64,000 bases of DNA from Russula earlei. Lineage: Eukaryota; Basidiomycota; Agaricomycetes; Russulales; Russulaceae. The stretch lies in the NCBI GenBank assembly GCA_025769875.1, contig JAGFNK010000010.1, forward strand, positions 1 to 64,000. The letters are read 5' to 3'. The position numbers and the translations under genes are program-made. The notes beneath the pieces are model-generated. The model worked only from the letters and a program-made list of their open reading frames with translations, did no database searches and was not told the DNA's origin. How positions within the stretch are numbered: the stretch's first letter is position 1; every line of letters begins with the position of its first letter. This document shows, piece by piece, positions 10,589 through 21,080 of this stretch.

Positions 10589-12898
10589 GTCTTGCTGCTA
10601 ACATTCCGCATCCCCATTCTGCTCCTATGGATTTTTGATAGAACCCATTAGTGCACCACTAAGGAATATGGTACAGATTGCCACTATACCCATACAAATC
10701 AATTACCCCAAAGTCTTTACAAAGAATATAAGATCCCCTTCCATAGCCTTGAAAGTAACACTTGTGGGGAAACTTAGTGACAAGGAAATTGGTGCAAGTG
10801 CCCTCATAGACAGCAGGGCAGAAGGAATGATAATCCACAAGCAATTCATGAACCAACATAATCTCCACCTTTGCAACTCACAAAAGCCTCTACCAGCACA
10901 GAATGTGGATGGCACCACAAACACTAACAGCTTAATCAGATACAGCACCATCCAATGACTTCAAATCAAAGCAATGGGAGGCACACATGATGAACAGGCA
11001 GAGCTCCTTGTTACCAACATAGGAGACCATGACATTATCCTGGGTACTGACTGGCTAAGACACCACAACCCAGACATCAATTGGACCAATGACACTATCA
11101 CATTACAAAACTGCCCAGCGACATGTGTAATGACACAACCCTCCATTATGGTCCCATTAACTCACAGTACATGCAGAGGGTCAATAAAAGCCCTCACCTT
11201 CCCAGAAGATGAAGAACCATCATTCAAACATGTAGCAGCTTTAATATTTCATGACACTATGGATAAAGAAGAACCCCTTGTTGACCAACAGATTCATAGT
11301 GCCTTCCAGCACCATCCATTATGCATCCAAGCAAAGAGTATGACATCTACCAAGCTGGCAAAGGATAACCAGCCAACAAAATCCCTTGCGGAACTAATCC
11401 CAACTGAATTCAAGATCTGGCAAAGCATATTTGATGAACAAGCCTCACAATGCCTCCCTGCTCATGCACCATGGGATCATGCCATTAACCTCGAACCAGA
11501 GGCCCCATGTAAAGATTGTGGCATCTATAGGCTCACTCCAAAGGAGTTGGTAGCATTGAAAGAATATCTCAACGAACACCTCAAGAGAGGGACTATTCAC
11601 GCCTCTAAAGCACCAATAGCTAGCCTATTCTTCTTTGTAGAGAAGAAAGGCAGTGCCCTACACCCAGTACAGGACTAATGAGGACTTAATGCCACCACTA
11701 TCAAAGATGCCTACCCCCTACCATTGATCCCAGACCTGATTGACAAACAATAGGGGGCACAGTACTTCACAAAGTTCGATGTATGATGGGGATGGAACAA
11801 CATCTGACTTCGACAAGGTGATGAACACCTAGCAGCCTTTAAGACACCCCTAGGCCTCTTTGAACCACTTATTATGACCTTCAGCCTATGTAACACACCA
11901 GCCACATTCCAATGATTCATGAACAACATCTTAGCACCATTAATCACAACAGGGCATGTTGTGGTATATCTAGACGACATACTGATCCCGGCAAACACCA
12001 TTCAGGATTTAGACCAATGGACACATAGGGTCCTCAAAATCCTGCAAGGACATGACTTATATCTTAAACCAGAGAAATGCACTTTCCATCAAATGTCCAT
12101 TAGCTATCTAGGCACACATATATCCCAAGGGTGCATATCAATGGACTCAGACAAACTAGTAGGCATAACACAGTGGCCAACTCCTACCAATGTCACTGAA
12201 GTTCAAGCCTTCTTAGGCTTTTGTAACTTCTACAGATGATTCATACACCAATATTCCCATCTGGCCTGACCATTGTTCAATCTAACCAACAAGGATCACC
12301 CATTTCATTGGGGACCTGAAGAGGAAAAGGCCTTCTGCATCCTCATCAAAGCATTCACAAAAGCACCTGTCTTAGCGCTACCAGACCACTCCCAACCATT
12401 CTGCTTGGTCTGTGATGCAAGTGACTTTGCAGTTGGCTCCATTTTAGAACAACCAGACAAACTAAACCAGTACCACCCAGTTGCATACTTCTCAAAATCA
12501 TTAGACCCAGCTCAAAGAAACTATATGATCTATAACAAAGAACTCCTAGCCATAGTCTCCTCCCTTTGGCATTTTCAACGTTACTTAGAAGGAGCTAAAC
12601 ACCCAGTAGAGTTGTGGACGGACCACAACAATCTCACATACTTCATGACAATGCAAAAGCTCACCCAATAACAGGCTTGGTGGGCTTTACTGCTCAGCGC
12701 ATTCAATTTCCACATTATACACCACCTGGGAACCCAAAACAAAGCAGACAGTCTGTCCAGGTGGCCAGACAATAAAGAGGGGATGCATGAAAATGACACA
12801 AAGGTCCTGCTGGACCAACAATGTTTTAAGATCAGAGCAACCCAATCATCCATGACAGAACCCATTGGGGACTTTGAACTTAGAAAACAGTTACACTC
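10589..12898 (+). pseudogene. pol of element 1: protease, RT, RNase H
   Basis: Protease near 10780-10830: the active-site motif reads ALIDSRAEGMII where element 2 has ALLDSGAEGMII, so the Gly of Asp-Ser-Gly is lost. Reverse transcriptase covers about 11380-12240, with VVVYLDDIL (catalytic Asp pair) near 11961-11985. RNase H covers about 12400-12660, with CDASDFAVG, KELLAIV and LWTDHNN. TGA stops interrupt it at 11784 and 11805 (Arg in element 2), 11913 and others; a double stop TAATGA is at 11679. The frame continues after the transposon at 12901-16395. It is non-functional. Confidence 0.88.
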
Positions 12899-13260
12899 TA
12901 AGGTAGACGACACTCATAATCAACCAATGTCACGTGCTTAGCGTGACAGCTTCTGAAAGAGGAAACTTTTTGAAAATTTACAGCAAAAGGCTCATTTCAT
13001 GCAGAATGGATGTTTTTGTTGGAAAGTGGTTTCCAACATTTTGTTGGTACATACTAAAGACATGTAAACCTATACTTATTTTGAGAAAAAGTTATGATTT
13101 TTCAACAAAATAGCAAAAATACGAGAAACCCCATCAATCAGGGCAAGGCGGAGATTGAAACAAAGCAATCTAGATCGGGTTGGGGAGCAACACACCTCAA
13201 GCATGTCGAACGGGTCATGCATATTCTGTGTTGCTACTGTACACTTCTTGTAACACAGAA

Positions 13261-13650
13261 ATGGGACGAAAAAAGATATCTACAACCAGCAGGCTAGAAA
13301 ACTTTGCCAGGAATGGTAGCACACATCCCAACAAGAAGCAGAAACTCGACGACGTGATGGGAAGATCCACCAAAGAAAACAAGGAAGTGAGTGAGAAACC
13401 CAAACATTATCCTTGCATAAACCTACCTTGGGTCTGTCAGAACATTTCAATATGCAAAAGTCACCATGAAAAGAGAGGCAAATCATCTTTTGATGACATG
13501 CAAAGCAAATTTCGAGTTCAAGTCCTGAAAGGAGCACTCCAGGCCCACACTGTTCTGACAGACTGGCAATTCCATGAGTTCTATTGCAATGTTTGCACTG
13601 AACCTGACCTTGAGGACTTGATGGTGTTGCGCAGCATAGAGCGCAGCTAA
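13261..13650 (+). CDS. Small basic ORF near the left end of the TA-target transposon
   Basis: ATG at 13261; 129 residues ending TAG/TAA region at 13648-13650. The start is Lys/Arg-rich (MGRKKISTTSRLENFARNG, then KKQKLDD), like a nuclear-localisation or DNA-binding tail. A Cys-containing part (CNVCTEPDLEDLMVL) comes near the end. It may be the N-terminal exon of the transposase or a separate accessory ORF; I recognise no family. Confidence 0.4.
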   Translation: MGRKKISTTSRLENFARNGSTHPNKKQKLDDVMGRSTKENKEVSEKPKHYPCINLPWVCQNISICKSHHEKRGKSSFDDMQSKFRVQVLKGALQAHTVLTDWQFHEFYCNVCTEPDLEDLMVLRSIERS

Positions 13651-14010
13651 CAGGCCAAGCAACCCACCTTAGAGGTTGTGCTAATGCTCAAGTGATATTG
13701 GGGTGTAGAGCGATGTGTATACTCATCTACAAGTATGGTATTTATACCTCTATGACCCAGGGCTGTTCCTAAGTCCAAAAGAGGTGACTACAGGTGTCCA
13801 CTATATCACGCATTAAGTGACGCGTGATGTGGAAATGTTCTAGACGCAGCATAAGGCTGCATCTTGTGATAGATAGCATAGTATGCGTAACCCTATTGCC
13901 ATAAGCACATATACTAAAGTTCTGTCTAACACGTAACATCTATGAGCGGATCTTGAACCTTGTATGAAGGTCTTCGCCTTCTTTGATCCGTTCGGGTTCC
14001 GGTTCAACAG

Positions 14011-16038
14011 ATGGATGACCCCAAGATGCCAGAACTTGCTGAGGATGTGGATTCAGTTGATGATTCTGAGGATAGCGGTGGTGAATATGGCAGCGGCGAT
14101 GAAGGCGACATGCCACAGGACTTCCCATTCCTCAGGACAGAGAATCACCCACGCACTGACTCCAGACCTACGGAAAACCAACCCGAAGGATTTAAGGATA
14201 CCACTGGAGGACCAGACTCAAGCAGAGAAACAAGAGGGCTCAGACATAACTTTACAGGTCCAAATGTTGACGAAACACGAGCAGGAAAGGAACGCGAAGC
14301 CCCAACACAGACACAGGCTCAAGCAGCACTCCAGGATCTCAGAGACATCCTCCATCCACCTCGAAAAAAGGGCGCTGGACATGTTGATCCAGAGCTCAAC
14401 ATATTTGTTCACATGCAACTGGAAGGCATGCAAGTGATCCTACATTTCTATGTGAAAAAGCAATCTTGTACCTACAACAGCTGGGCTGCATCATTGTGTC
14501 AGGCTGCGGTGTCATTGTCAAGAGGACTGCATTGTGTGCAGCAGCTGCGCAAACTCACCAGGCAGTATATAAAAGACCGCACAATGCTCCCTCTGAATCC
14601 TTATGGGCACTGGAACAAGACAATGCTTGTCAATGAGGATCTGACAAACGAAATTAACATTTACCTTCTATCAATTGGCAACAAAATCTCTGGGGAAAAG
14701 CTTTGTGATTTCATCAATTCAGATGAGGTTAGGTCACAGCATGGCATTGATAGAAGAGTTTCCATGCGGACAGCTCAGCGTTACCTAAAGGTGCTGGGAT
14801 ACCGATACAGAGCACCAAAAAAGGGCCAATATGTTGATGGCCATGAGTGCGAGGATGTTGTCTTCTACCAGGAGCACGTTTTCTTACCACAGTGGTGAAA
14901 CATTGAGCACCTCATATTTAGCTGGGATGAAGACAACCTACTTGAGTTTGGGCCAAGACCATGGGGGCGTCGAACCATCGCATGGTTCCATGATGAATCC
15001 ATTTTTTATGCTCATGATCGGCGGCGCAAGATCTGGCATCACAAGGATGCACCTGCCAAGCCATATGCAAAAGGGGAAGGCATTTCAATGATGGTAGCTG
15101 ACTTTGTTTCCACAGATTTTGGGTGGCTTCGATCTCTTGATGGAACAAGGACAGCCCGAAGAATTCTGAAGCCAGGAAAAAATCGGGAAGGCTATTTTAC
15201 CAATGGGGACATCCAAGCACAGGTCCAAGAAGCCATGGACATTCTCACAGAGTTCTATCCTGTGTATGACCATGTCCTGGTTTGTGACAATGTGTCCACT
15301 CACCTCAAGCATGAGGAGGATGCGTTATCGGCCCGAAAAATGCCTAAAAATACACCCAAAGTCGGGAAGAACTGGGGTGTCGAGGTGTCACTTCGTGATC
15401 CACTTAGTGGAAAATTTGTGCACAAGTGTGATGGAACGGCCAAAAAAACAAAAATCCAGATGGGCGATGCATGCTTCAAAGATGGCACACCACAGCCACT
15501 TTATTTCCCTGAGGGGCACGAATGCACTGGGGTCTTTAAAGGAATGGCCACAATTCTGGATGAACGAGGCTACAGGGACATGTCCAAGGTTCGTGCTGAA
15601 TGCAAAAACTTCAAGTGCTTACCTCCTGCCATCAACTGTTGCTGCCACCAAGTTCTCTACAATGAACCAGATTTTGCCAATGTTGAGACAATCCTGGAGT
15701 CAATCTGCAAGGCACGTGGCTTCAAGCTGTTCTTCTTACCAAAGTTCCACTGCGAGCTCAATTTTATTGAGCAATGTTGGGGTTATGCAAAGTGGATCTA
15801 CTGTTTAAATCCAGAATCATCATGAGAAGATGTACTGGAAAAAAACATGCTTGCCGCATTGGAATCGGTTCCCTTGAAATCCATGCGTCACTTTGCTAAT
15901 TGTTCTCGTCGATTCATAAATTCATATATGCACAGACTGAATGGGAGACAAGCTGCATGGGCAGCAAGAGTGTACAAGGGTCACCGTGTAGTTCCTATGA
16001 ACATCATGGAGGAGTTGGGAAGGAAGGGAATCATTTAA
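14011..16038 (+). pseudogene. DDE transposase of the TA-target transposon
   Basis: An acidic Ser/Asp-rich N-terminus (14011-14300) is followed by a helix-turn-helix-like part (RVSMRTAQRYLKVLGYRYR, about 14755-14811). The DDE nuclease has FHDESIFYAHDRRRKIW (first Asp, about 14988-15038), VLVCDNVSTHLKHEEDA (second Asp, about 15277-15324) and FHCELNFIEQCWGYAK (Glu, about 15747-15794). This spacing and the HDES/CDN/NFIEQCW motifs fit the IS630/Tc1/mariner superfamily. TGA stops at 14896 and 15823 each sit where an Arg would fit, in line with CGA to TGA decay. The sequence before ATG 14011 looks like a splice acceptor (TTCAACAG), so an upstream exon is possible. Confidence 0.78.
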
Positions 16039-16397
16039 CATTGTTTATGTGTCGAATTAAACCCCTTTCACATGTTGAGTTTGTTTCTCAGATGACATGC
16101 GATGTTCGACGCTCATTCCATCAGATCACACGCCACAATCAGTGATTGGAGATAGATGCCAAATTTGTTTCTTTTATTTCTCAGTCATTTCTTACTCCTT
16201 CATCATAAGATTGTGAATACATACAATAAACAACTACTATTACAAAATGTTGGTCACCAATTTCCCGATTCTTTCTCAAGAATTGCAGGAAGAGCACCCT
16301 GCAGTTTCCCCAAGGCAAAACTTCCTAATCTGACCAGGATTGTCACACAAAAGTAACACCACATGATGTTGGTCGATTATGAGCGTCGTCTACCTTA

Positions 16398-18781
16398 GTA
16401 AGGAGTATGACCCAGAGGTCAAAACAGCCTTAGAAACCATCCTAAAGAATGGCCCCTGTTGCCTTACAAAAGGTTTACAGGACTGCAACCTAGAGGATGG
16501 ACTGATCCTCTTTAAAGGAAAAGTCTATGTCCCAAAGTCGGATGCACTGAGACAAACAATCCTCAAAGTACACCATGATTCCTTAGCCACCAGCCACCCA
16601 GGTCAATGGAAGACCTATGAACTGATAAGTCATAACTACTGGTGGTCAGGGATGCTAACATTTGTCAAAAGCTATGTGGATGGCTGTGCTATATGTCAAA
16701 GCACAAAGAACTGCCCATCAACTACTGTGCCCCTAGTCCCTATCACCCCAGTGGGCAAGATATGGGATAGTATTACTATGGACTTCATCATCGACCTACC
16801 CCTCTCTCAAGGGTATGAGAGCCTACTAGTGGTTGTGGACTGCTTTAGTAAAGCTACCATCATCTCCCCATGCCATAAGACCATTACCGCAGAAGATACT
16901 GCTTCACTGATCATGAGCAACATGTGGAGACAAGTGCGATTACCAACTCAAATCATTTCAGACTGAGGTCCCCAATTTGCAGCCAAGGTTACCCACACTG
17001 GTTGGGAAATCAACATATGTGAATGGCAAAACTGTAACATTTTGGATAACAAAATTTATTATTTTGATACAAATTTGTAGGAAACAATTTGTGAAATTTT
17101 ATTTTAGATTATGTTATAATAGATTCCTGTTACAAAATGATGAAAATAGTAAATAGTATTGACAAGATTTTAGAACATACATTATGTTGCAAAAATTGTA
17201 AATTATTTTAAGATTTTGTGTGAAACAAAATTGTGAAAAAATTGAAACTACAAAATTTGGGTTTATGCTAGGTGGAAAATATCCTTTTGTGACTGACAAA
17301 AGTGTAACATTTCAAATGACATAAGTCAATGTTATGTTACAAATTTTCAGGGGAAAAATCTTAAAATTTAGTTTATATTTTGCTATATAAAATTCTTGTG
17401 ACAAAATGATGAAACAAAATTATAAAAATTGTTGCCAAGGGAGGTTTGTAAGCTTGCAGGCAAACCATGCCAATGGTATAGAGGAGTTTGTTGTACTGTT
17501 ACTCCATCATTTTGTAACAAAGATTTTATATAACAAAATATAAACTAAATTTTAAGATTTTTCCTCTGAAAAATTGTAACATAACATTGACTTTTGTTAT
17601 TCAAAATGTTACACTTTTGTCAGTCACAAAAGGGTATTTTCCACCCAGCATAAACCTAAATTTTGCAAATTCAATTTTTTCACAATTTTGTTTCATACAA
17701 GATCTTAAAATAATTTTCAATTTGAGTAGAATAATGTGTGTTCTAAAATCTTGTCATACTATTTACTAATTTCATCATTTTGTAATGGGAATCTATTGTA
17801 ACAAAGTCTAAAATGAAATTTCACAACTTGTTTCCTACAAATTTGTATCAAAATAATAAATTTTGTTATTCAAAATGTTACAGTTTTGTAATTCACATAA
17901 GTTGATTTCCCAACCAGTGCCAGGAACTATGGAAGAAATTGAACATCAAATCCTCCCTTAGCATGGCATACCACCCCCAGTCAGATGGAGAGACAGAAAG
18001 AGTCAATCAAGAACTAGAACAGTACTTGAGAATCTTCTGTAATCACCAACAGGACAACTGGGCAGAACTAGTCCCATTCATGGAGTTTGCTCATAATGCA
18101 TGCACCCACAGCACAACCCACAAAGCCCCCTTTGAAATATGGTATGGCTTTAACCCAACATTTGCCCCCCCTTTTAGTTTTAATACCAAGTTTCCTTCTG
18201 TCCTTGAACACCTGCAACAACTGAACCTACTCAGAGAGGAAGTCGCAGCCTCTCTCTGGTATGCCACAGCATTGATGGGACAACCCAGTTCCCATTTTCC
18301 CAAGTACCAATTTGAAGCAGGAGATCTAGTCTGGCTAGAGGCCACTAATCTGGAGACAACACACCCAAAAGCTAAGATAGCCCCTCGATGGTATGGACCC
18401 TTCAAGGTTGTCACCTCATACCTGGTCAATGTATGCCTAGAACTACCAAAGACATGGAGAATACACCCAGTCTTCCATGATTCCCTGATCAAACCATATA
18501 GAGAGACCACTGCCCACGGTCCCAACTTCAAACAGCCCCCACCTACTGTAATAGAGGGGGAGGAACAGTATGAAGTGGACAAAGTCCTAGCCTCCAGACA
18601 TTCCCCAAACTGTAGAGGTATTCAATACCTAGTACAATGGAAAGGGTACCATGCAGCAGAGAACACTTGGGAGCCCATGTCTAACCTAGTCAAAGCCAAA
18701 GAAGCTGTGAAGGCCTTTCACCAACAGTACCCAACAATGCCCAAGCCTAATAACATAGTTGCAGGAGCAACTAGGTCATAA
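16398..18781 (+). pseudogene. Integrase and chromodomain of element 1
   Basis: Zinc-binding HHCC part: HHDSLATSHPGQW near 16573 and CAICQSTKNC near 16687. Catalytic Asp in TMDFIIDLPLSQG near 16778; second Asp in IISD followed by TGA at 16964 (Arg in element 2). The foldback element 16996-17919 then interrupts. The catalytic Glu is in GETERVNQELEQYL near 17990. From 17939 to 18781 the frame is open and ends in a chromodomain (QYEVDKVLASRHS, then [19 protein letters not shown]). In chromoviruses this domain is thought to guide integration to heterochromatin by binding methylated histone H3. Confidence 0.9.
16996..17919. mobile_element. Foldback MITE, non-autonomous, AT-rich
   Basis: The two halves are near-perfect inverted copies, about 430 bp each, starting CACTGGTTGGGAAATCAAC, around a unique centre of roughly 70 bp (about 17430-17500). 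It is flanked by CCA (16993-16995 and 17920-17922). Removal restores AAGGTTACCCAGGAACTATGG, the integrase frame. It has no coding capacity; small ORFs on both strands are mirror images produced by the palindrome. Confidence 0.88.
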
Positions 18782-18793
18782 AGAGGGGATGAA

Positions 18794-19282
18794 TGTCATG
18801 AACCATTTCCTGGGGAGGGCCTTGAAGGACCCCTCCTTAATAGAGGAAACCCAGCCTCTATGGTGTCACCCTGTTCACATGGACAAAAGGGATGAGTAGA
18901 GGTGTCCACAATATTGCACGTGCATTGTTGCATGAGCGATCCTTGGCACAATCAACATACAGCAAGCCCCACTTAATGGAAACCCTTTTAGCAATAAAGG
19001 ACAGTATTATAGCCTCCCTAAGGACCCTTTAGGATGACTCTAGGTGCTCTACAATAGGCACTAACACAATACTAAAGACCCTACAACGCATTATTAGACT
19101 AACTCTAACAACCATAGAATGAACTATAAAGCAATACTAAGGACCTTAATAGAAGTATTAGGGTCAACTCTAGGGACCCTAATAGAACTATATGAGGGGC
19201 CTTATAGGCAACTCTATTCCCTGAACCAAACTACAAGTCCTCAAATGACCAGCCCTAAACTAACTAACAGCAAATGGATCAG
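18794..19282 (+). repeat. 3' LTR A of element 1, part 1 of 3
   Basis: Starts TGTCATGAACC right after the purine tract AAAGAGGGGATGAA. It runs to the insertion point of element 2, whose target duplication ATCAG is at 19278-19282. The LTR continues at 32884. Confidence 0.9.
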
Positions 19283-20111
19283 TGTTACGAACCAAGGCCA
19301 GGTCCTGACCGTAGATGGTCCTATTTCACTCAAGAGAGACCTCTCTCATTTTGCATTACCAACTCCCTTCCGTTTTCTGGGCTATCCCTCCTGCAGTGCA
19401 AGATATCGCTATTGCAAAGGCACTATAACACGACCAGGCACCCATTTCCTAATCGGGTAATCATCGCGTGGCAGCCACATGGCCACCCAGCCACCAAGGA
19501 CCTGAAACAGTGGCACAAACTCTTAGAAACTGTTGCATAAATCATCTGACGTCATCAAGGCTCCAATGACATCATAGCTGACTGAGTGACTCCACAGTGA
19601 CCTCATAGGCTCACTAAGCGCTCCACAGTGACATCATAATGATGTCATCGCTCCACAATGATCAGTAATGCGCTCAGTAAGCCTGAAACTTGACACAAGC
19701 AAGTTTATGCCTCTGTAGTCCTATTGGATGGTACCGAAGAGTCTAGAATAGTCCCAGGTCTTTGTAATCGACCCTGTACACTGTATATAAGCCCCAATGA
19801 AGCATGGCAGTCGTCAGACTGTCCATTTGTGATACTCTCATCTTCCTGGGTACTCCCCTGCGACCGCTCAGTTTAAAGATTCCCCTCGCCTCCAAGGTAC
19901 TCTTCAACGACCGCCTTGTCTAAAGCCCCTTCGCTGCACTGGCCTCCAGTCTTTGCCTCTGCCTCTTGCAACACCTACCAGTCCCTATCTGGTACCTCCT
20001 CGTCATTTGGCTCGTCCTCCTGTTCAACGCTGCCTTCGCCATGTATCATCTGTTCCGACCTTTGCCCACCTGCTCCTGAGTCCTTAGTGATCAGCAGTAC
20101 GTGTCTTGACA
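19283..20111 (+). repeat. 5' LTR B of element 2
   Basis: 829 bp, TGTTACGAACC...GTCTTGACA. The U3 part holds CRE-like TGACGTCA at 19547-19554 and several TGACATCA/TGATGTCA variants, and a TATA box at 19784-19790. Followed by the primer-binding region. Confidence 0.95.
19784..19825 (+). promoter_or_regulatory. LTR B promoter: TATA box and predicted RNA start
   Basis: TATATAA at 19784-19790, then AGACTGTCCA at 19816-19825, 32 bases after the start of the TATA box. The latter is the exact complement of the primer-binding site at 20114-20123, which suggests it is the 5' end of the transcript. The start position is inferred from spacing and complementarity. Confidence 0.6.
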
Positions 20112-20113
20112 TC

Positions 20114-20123
20114 TGGACAGTCT
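20114..20123 (+). promoter_or_regulatory. Predicted self-primed primer-binding site, element 2
   Basis: TGGACAGTCT, two bases after the LTR end, complementary over all ten bases to AGACTGTCCA at 19816-19825 in the LTR. Element 1 has the same ten bases at 453-462. Confidence 0.62.
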
Positions 20124-21080
20124 CTCATCATCCCTGTATTGACCAGCCAACGCTCAAGTGTCCACTCCTAACTCCCCCACTTTGGTTAACACCTCCCTGC
20201 GTCTCCCATCTCCCTTGCAACCTACCCCACGCACTGCCCTTCGCATCCTCACTGAAGACCTTGACCCAGTCGACACATCCTCACCCCTCAGCATCTTGTA
20301 CTCCCCAACAGCCCCACCATCGTCTCCCAGCATTCCTCAGTTCATTCCTGACCAATTTGTCCCTGTTGGCACTCCCCCTCCAGCGCAGAATGAGCAGCAG
20401 CAAGCGGACCACCCTTCCTTGCCTGAAGGCTTTCTCGACCGCCCTCCTTGCACAGCATTCCGGTTCCACCCTCATCAGTACTTCGTCCTTCCCACCACCA
20501 ATCGTTCCCGCGAGCAGTGGCGTCCCCTCCACGACTTAAATCACCAAGATTACCTGGGACGCATCCCTACTTCAGACCAGTTGAGTCGTCGCACCTTCAC
20601 AGATACCTACACAACCGCCTTTCGAGCACGCATCGTCCACACTTTTGCTGTGGAACCCTCCAACACTGCCCTTGCCACCCAGTACAACTTGACCCCCTTT
20701 GGTATCTGTTCCAACGTCGGGATATACGCCCCAGACGCTGACTTCCCCCTCGGACGCATCGCATACATCTTTAACACTTCTTTGTTTAGGAAACTACTTA
20801 CCTTGCCTGCTATTTACCGCCCTGCTTACGAGGGCTCGTTTTGCTTATCTATCGTACACGATTTCCTGGACAGACGCCTAGCTTTCGCGTATGGTTACTT
20901 ACACTTTGAAGAGAACAGTAACCGTGTCTCCTTGCGTCATTACTCGACTTATACCGTCGACACCATCTGTTTCAACCCCCAGTTACTTTGCTTCTGTTTC
21001 ACGCCTCGTATCCCTCCTAACCCTCTCGAAATAATCGAGAGGTACCATCTCGAAACTATAGATCTTGCGCACGGTTCTTA

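Larger units (their letters stand above)
12901..16395 (+). mobile_element. TA-target DNA transposon (IS630/Tc1-like superfamily)
   Basis: The terminal inverted repeats begin AGGTAGACGACACTCATAAT; the right end is the inverse with a few changes. They are flanked by TA (12899-12900 and 16396-16397). Excision in silico joins ...CTCTAGTAAGGAGTATGACC, restoring the pol frame (SKEYDPEV, as in element 2). The element carries one large degenerate transposase and a small ORF near the left end. Confidence 0.88.
231..18793 (+). mobile_element. Element 1: old nested chromovirus (Ty3/Gypsy)
   Basis: Order: truncated 5' LTR A, primer-binding site, ORF1, gag with zinc knuckle, aspartic protease, reverse transcriptase, RNase H, integrase, chromodomain, purine tract ending at 18793, then 3' LTR A. 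Removing five insertions (1911-2740, 4296-7489, 8759-10588, 12901-16395, 16996-17919) restores a colinear element that matches elements 2 and 3. In the final integrase-chromodomain part the reading frame is still open (17939-18781). The other parts carry TGA stops and frameshifts, so the copy is dead. Its 3' LTR was split by element 2 and LTR C. Confidence 0.9.

Noticed and set aside
14831..15808. ORFs at 14831-15091 and 15203-15808
   Set aside because: Out-of-frame shadows of the transposase, whose catalytic motifs are in another frame.
17114..17769. Two similar ORFs on opposite strands (17114-17299 and 17587-17769)
   Set aside because: Mirror images created by the foldback palindrome, AT-rich and without an initiation context.
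19119..19540. ORFs of about 90-110 residues found repeatedly in LTR B (also 32014-32226, 36936-37160, 33932-34156)
   Set aside because: They lie wholly or mostly in LTR sequence and recur because the LTR recurs; they run through U3 upstream of the predicted transcript start.
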